Made by a program: the position numbers and the translations under genes. 6,778 nt of DNA from Desulfobacterales bacterium (lineage in GTDB: Bacteria > Desulfobacterota > Desulfobacteria > Desulfobacterales > 4be13): NCBI GenBank assembly GCA_029940115.1, contig JAOZRQ010000388.1:1-6778 (forward strand), given 5' to 3'. Positions 4,476 through 6,778 of the stretch are shown one piece after another (position 1 is the stretch's first letter; every line of letters starts with the position of its first letter). Under the pieces are notes generated by a model. The model was not told where the DNA came from, did not search any database, and worked only from the letters and a program-made list of their open reading frames with translations.

Positions 4476-5603
4476 ATGTTTCAAAACAGGAATACACTGG
4501 CACATCGTCTGGGAAAAACAACGCATGTGTCGTCGTTGCGTATCAAGCTGAAGCGGATTGCGAAGAAATACCCGCTTCCCGATGCCAGATGTTTCGAGGA
4601 CTGGCTGTTGGAAGTTGCAAATGCCAGAGGTGCCCGGATCGTTTCCAGACCGAATTCGGCACTGGGCAAATTTGTTCCCCCGGATGGGGATTTGGTTTCA
4701 AATGAGGAACTCATCACCGGAATATGCCAGCTTCAGTGCCTGGACTTCCCCCAGATGCTCCGTGTCGCCGCCCAACTGATCTCCCGCGGCGCGTTTGAAT
4801 TGGATGTTGGGGCGATTACTCTTGCGGGCAAGGGAGAGATTAGAGAGGAAGATTGGGATGGCTATCCTACTGGTCTCACTGTCTCAGAAGGAAAGACGAT
4901 TTCTTTGATTGGTGGAAACACTGAGATCAGGAAAGGCACATACTTTGAATATTATGACGAATATGATGACGCATATTACACATACTCCACAGGCTCCCTC
5001 AATGCCTTTGAAGGTCAAATTAATATGGCAAGTGTATCTTCATCAGGAGAAGTAGTTCCGACTACAGATGGACTGGATATGTTTTCAATCGAAAAGATGG
5101 GAAATATAAGCATCTCTGATAAGTCGTTTGTTGATGTTCGTGGAAACATATCTGGAAGTATCTTTGTTCGTGGCGGACAGTTCTTTCTTGATAATAGTAA
5201 CATTGAGTCAGAAACTGAAAGTAAGGACGGTGGGATAATCGACATTCGAGTAGATCATTTGTCGTTAAAAAGTGGTCATATTTATGGCGGGACAGGTGGG
5301 ATCGGGAAAGGCGGAGATATAATCATCTACGCTTCTCAATCGGTCAACCTTTTGGAGAATACGGGTGGAGAAATTAGCACAATTTTTACAAATACCTACA
5401 ATGATGAATACGGGCATAGCAGCTTATTTTTTGCCAATACCACTTCTAAAACTGCTGATGCTGGCGATGCTGGAAGCATTTTGATCAAAACAAAAGATTT
5501 ATCCTTAAATGACGGCGCATACATCACCGCCTATTCAAAAGGAAGCGGCATATCCGGAAATATCGGACAGCGTTATAAACGCCTCCTCAACCCTCGGCAT
5601 TGA
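4476..5603 (+). CDS. Chimera: unknown cassette protein N-terminus joined to the middle of a filamentous-haemagglutinin-like exoprotein
   Basis: The product is 375 residues from ATG 4476 (390 from GTG 4431). Residues 1-110 form a soluble basic domain with FEDWLLEVANARGARIV (39-55), SNEEL (75-79) and LDFPQMLRVAAQLISRG (89-105). I recall this pattern from small conserved proteins of unknown function but cannot name the family. From about residue 110 the style changes abruptly: VGAITLAGKGEI, GLTVSEGKTISLIGGNTEIR, GSIFVRGGQFFLDNSNIESE, GGIIDIRVDHLSLKSG, GDAGSILIKTKDLSLNDGAY. These are the short Gly/Ser/Asn beta-strand repeats of secreted two-partner-secretion beta-helix proteins. There is no signal peptide and no TPS secretion domain, so the product cannot be exported by the usual route. 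The frame ends in a junk tail (GQRYKRLLNPRH), while the true continuation lies one frame over. The exoprotein part is thus a headless, frameshifted remnant. Confidence 0.7.
   Translation: MFQNRNTLAHRLGKTTHVSSLRIKLKRIAKKYPLPDARCFEDWLLEVANARGARIVSRPNSALGKFVPPDGDLVSNEELITGICQLQCLDFPQMLRVAAQLISRGAFELDVGAITLAGKGEIREEDWDGYPTGLTVSEGKTISLIGGNTEIRKGTYFEYYDEYDDAYYTYSTGSLNAFEGQINMASVSSSGEVVPTTDGLDMFSIEKMGNISISDKSFVDVRGNISGSIFVRGGQFFLDNSNIESETESKDGGIIDIRVDHLSLKSGHIYGGTGGIGKGGDIIIYASQSVNLLENTGGEISTIFTNTYNDEYGHSSLFFANTTSKTADAGDAGSILIKTKDLSLNDGAYITAYSKGSGISGNIGQRYKRLLNPRH
4803..4811 (+). other. Predicted recombination junction inside the chimeric gene
   Basis: Up to the GAFEL codons (about 4788-4802) the DNA is GC-rich and encodes a helical soluble domain. 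Immediately afterwards it becomes AT-richer and encodes exoprotein repeats (VGAITLAG). The join keeps the reading frame. The exact base cannot be fixed without homologues on both sides; I see no insertion-sequence ends. Confidence 0.5.
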
Positions 5604-5805
5604 CGGTGAGGTGAACATCGAATCCCCGGAAGCGGACCTCACTGGCAGCCTGACAAACTTGCCCGCCAACTACCTCGACGCGGCCCGCTGGATGAAAACC
5701 CCCTGTGCAGAGCGAACCGGAGAGAAACAGAGTCATCTCATATTGGCCGGAAGAGACGGCGTTCCCCCGTCCCCGGATGACTGGCTGGCAAGCCCGATTC
5801 TGTGG

Positions 5806-5829
5806 TCAGTTGTCAGAGATCAGTTGTCA
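5806..5829 (+). repeat. Direct repeat TCAGTTGTCA x2 at the exoprotein/TPR join
   Basis: TCAGTTGTCA occurs at 5806-5815 and 5820-5829, separated by GAGA. It encodes the linker SVVRDQLS exactly where the exoprotein tail ends and the TPR protein begins. I recall arrays of this short word as common intergenic repeats in related genomes, so it may be the former intergenic spacer, now read through. Confidence 0.7.
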
Positions 5830-5972
5830 ATAGCGGAGGCAGCGAATCTTTATCAAAGAGGGGCTTTTGCCGGCCTGGTGCGGCTATTGGAAGAAGAAGG
5901 GATTGGCCTTGCGGAGACGCTGCTCCTTTCCAATGCGTACAGTGCATTCGGACATTACAGAAAAGCGATTCT

Positions 5973-6021
5973 GAAACTTGAAACCCGGAACTTGAAGCTT
6001 GAAACTCGAAACTCGAAACTT
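5973..6021 (+). repeat. Seven tandem copies of a GAAACTT heptamer inside the coding frame
   Basis: Seven consecutive 7-base units run from 5973 to 6021: GAAACTT, GAAACCC, GGAACTT, GAAGCTT, GAAACTC, GAAACTC, GAAACTT. Three units equal seven codons, so the protein shows a 7-residue repeat LETRNLK/LETRNSK. It sits between two TPR helices, and the reading frame stays open across it. Similar heptamer tracts are, from memory, dispersed in Desulfobacterota genomes. Confidence 0.9.
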
Positions 6022-6778
6022 GATGCGCTGACCTTCAGTAGTCTTGGTGATCTTCATCTTTCTCTCGGAGATGTGGAAAGCGCAAAAGAATATCTGGGAA
6101 AAGGGATTGAGGCGGCCCATCTGGCGGAAAATTCCCATGTTCTGGCAACGGCTTTGAACAACATGGGCAATTTTCTTGCAGCGGACGGAGATTATTCCGG
6201 AGCAATGGCAAATTATGAGGAGAGCCTTCAACTGATCGAAGGCCTGGAAGATGCATCCCAACTGAAAGCAGAGATTTTGATCAACAGGGTCCGCGCCGAA
6301 TTTGAGAAAGGGAGCAATTATGAGCGCGTCGTCTCAGCAGTCAACCATGCCCTGTCGCATATCGAAAATCTGCCGGATTCATATCAAAAAGCGTTTGATT
6401 GCATTGCATTAAGCCTGCTTCTTCAAAAAACCGGGAAAAAATTTGACCAATCTGGCAGCCTCAATCCCCATGTCCGCAGCTTATTGAATGACACCGTGGA
6501 AATCGCAGGAGAACTGCAAAATACCCGTATGCTATCCTACGCTTACGGCTATCTGGGACAACTGTATGAACAAGAGAAACAAGCCATCAGACTGACCCGG
6601 TCCGCCATATTCTCAGCCCAGCAGGGATATCATCCTGAACTGTCGTATCTCTGGCAGTGGCAGTTGGGAAGAGTCTTCAAAGCCGAAGGCGATATCGGAG
6701 ATGCCGTCAAATCTTATGAAAATGCAGTTGCCATATTAACCCCCAGACGTGAAAGATGCGAAGAATGTGAAACGCCGG

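Larger units (their letters stand above)
5509..6778 (+). pseudogene. Exoprotein C-terminal tail fused to a TPR (CHAT-type) protein, open at the window end
   Basis: The frame opens at ATG 5509, with no ribosome binding site, and has no stop up to 6778 (423 codons). The first 19 residues are out-of-frame sequence. True homology starts near 5566 with DSVINASSTLGIDGEVNIES, the end of the filamentous-haemagglutinin-like protein of the preceding entry, and runs through the characteristic tail LDAARWMKTPCAER ... LILAGRDGVPPSPDDW. At about 5803-5830 it passes without a stop into AEAANLYQRGAF, which looks like the mature N-terminus of a TPR protein lacking its signal peptide. TPR units follow: SSLGDLHLSLGDVESAKEYL, LNNMGNFLAADGDYSGAM, LGQLYEQEKQ, and WQWQLGRVFKAEGDIGDAVK. 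The last resembles the repeats just before the CHAT protease-like domain in known TPR-CHAT proteins; such a domain would lie beyond the window. With no own start and an upstream frame break, it is probably a non-functional fusion, though an in-frame fusion expressed from elsewhere cannot be excluded. Confidence 0.65.

Noticed and set aside
5884..6261. 125-codon minus-strand frame with a KFRVSSFKLQV-like repeat
   Set aside because: It is the reverse reading of the GAAACTT tract and TPR codons, and the + frame has clear TPR motifs throughout.

Overview
The window reads as accessory DNA from a Gram-negative bacterium, most likely a repeat-rich Desulfobacterota genome of the Desulfonema kind. That placement is inference. 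It rests on the gene families present (sigma factor with zinc anti-sigma factor, two-partner-secretion exoprotein, TPR protein of the CHAT type, small toxin-antitoxin genes) and on three short dispersed repeats that I recall from that group: GGACGC-GGA-GCGTCC hairpins, GAAACTT heptamers and TCAGTTGTCA repeats. No search could be run. All credible genes are on the + strand.

Layout. Positions 1-150 hold a tandem array of a 48-49 bp hairpin unit. Positions 151-393 are AT-rich, with a good sigma-70-like promoter (221-250) and a 12-bp inverted repeat (315-365). Positions 394-580 carry four GGA-triloop hairpin repeats, the last ending 2 bases before a start codon. Positions 583-1706 encode a sigma-70-like factor in two pieces. 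The reading frame breaks near 862-866, and the region-2-like domain appears twice in tandem. It overlaps by 14 bases a membrane anti-sigma factor (1693-2715) with a complete C-H-C-C zinc motif and one transmembrane helix.

Positions 2811-4434 form a tightly packed cassette: a 30-residue ORF, a 370-residue TPR-like protein with antitoxin-like sequence at both ends, and a TumE-like (DUF6516) putative toxin. Junctions overlap by 4 bases or lie a few bases apart. A third cassette gene starts near 4431-4476, but after about 110 residues it switches in frame, near 4806, to the middle of a filamentous-haemagglutinin-like exoprotein. That exoprotein then changes frame near 5565. Its C-terminal tail continues in another frame and runs, without a stop, into a TPR protein that is open at the window end (5509 to beyond 6778).

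Interpretation (inference). An ancestral operon of sigma factor, anti-sigma factor, secreted exoprotein and TPR/CHAT protein seems to have been invaded by a toxin-antitoxin-type cassette. This removed the exoprotein's signal peptide and secretion domain and left a decaying, fused remnant. The most novel element is the cassette: a large TPR-antitoxin fusion coupled to a TumE-like toxin and followed by a third, possibly accessory gene. The sigma factor with a duplicated region 2 is second.
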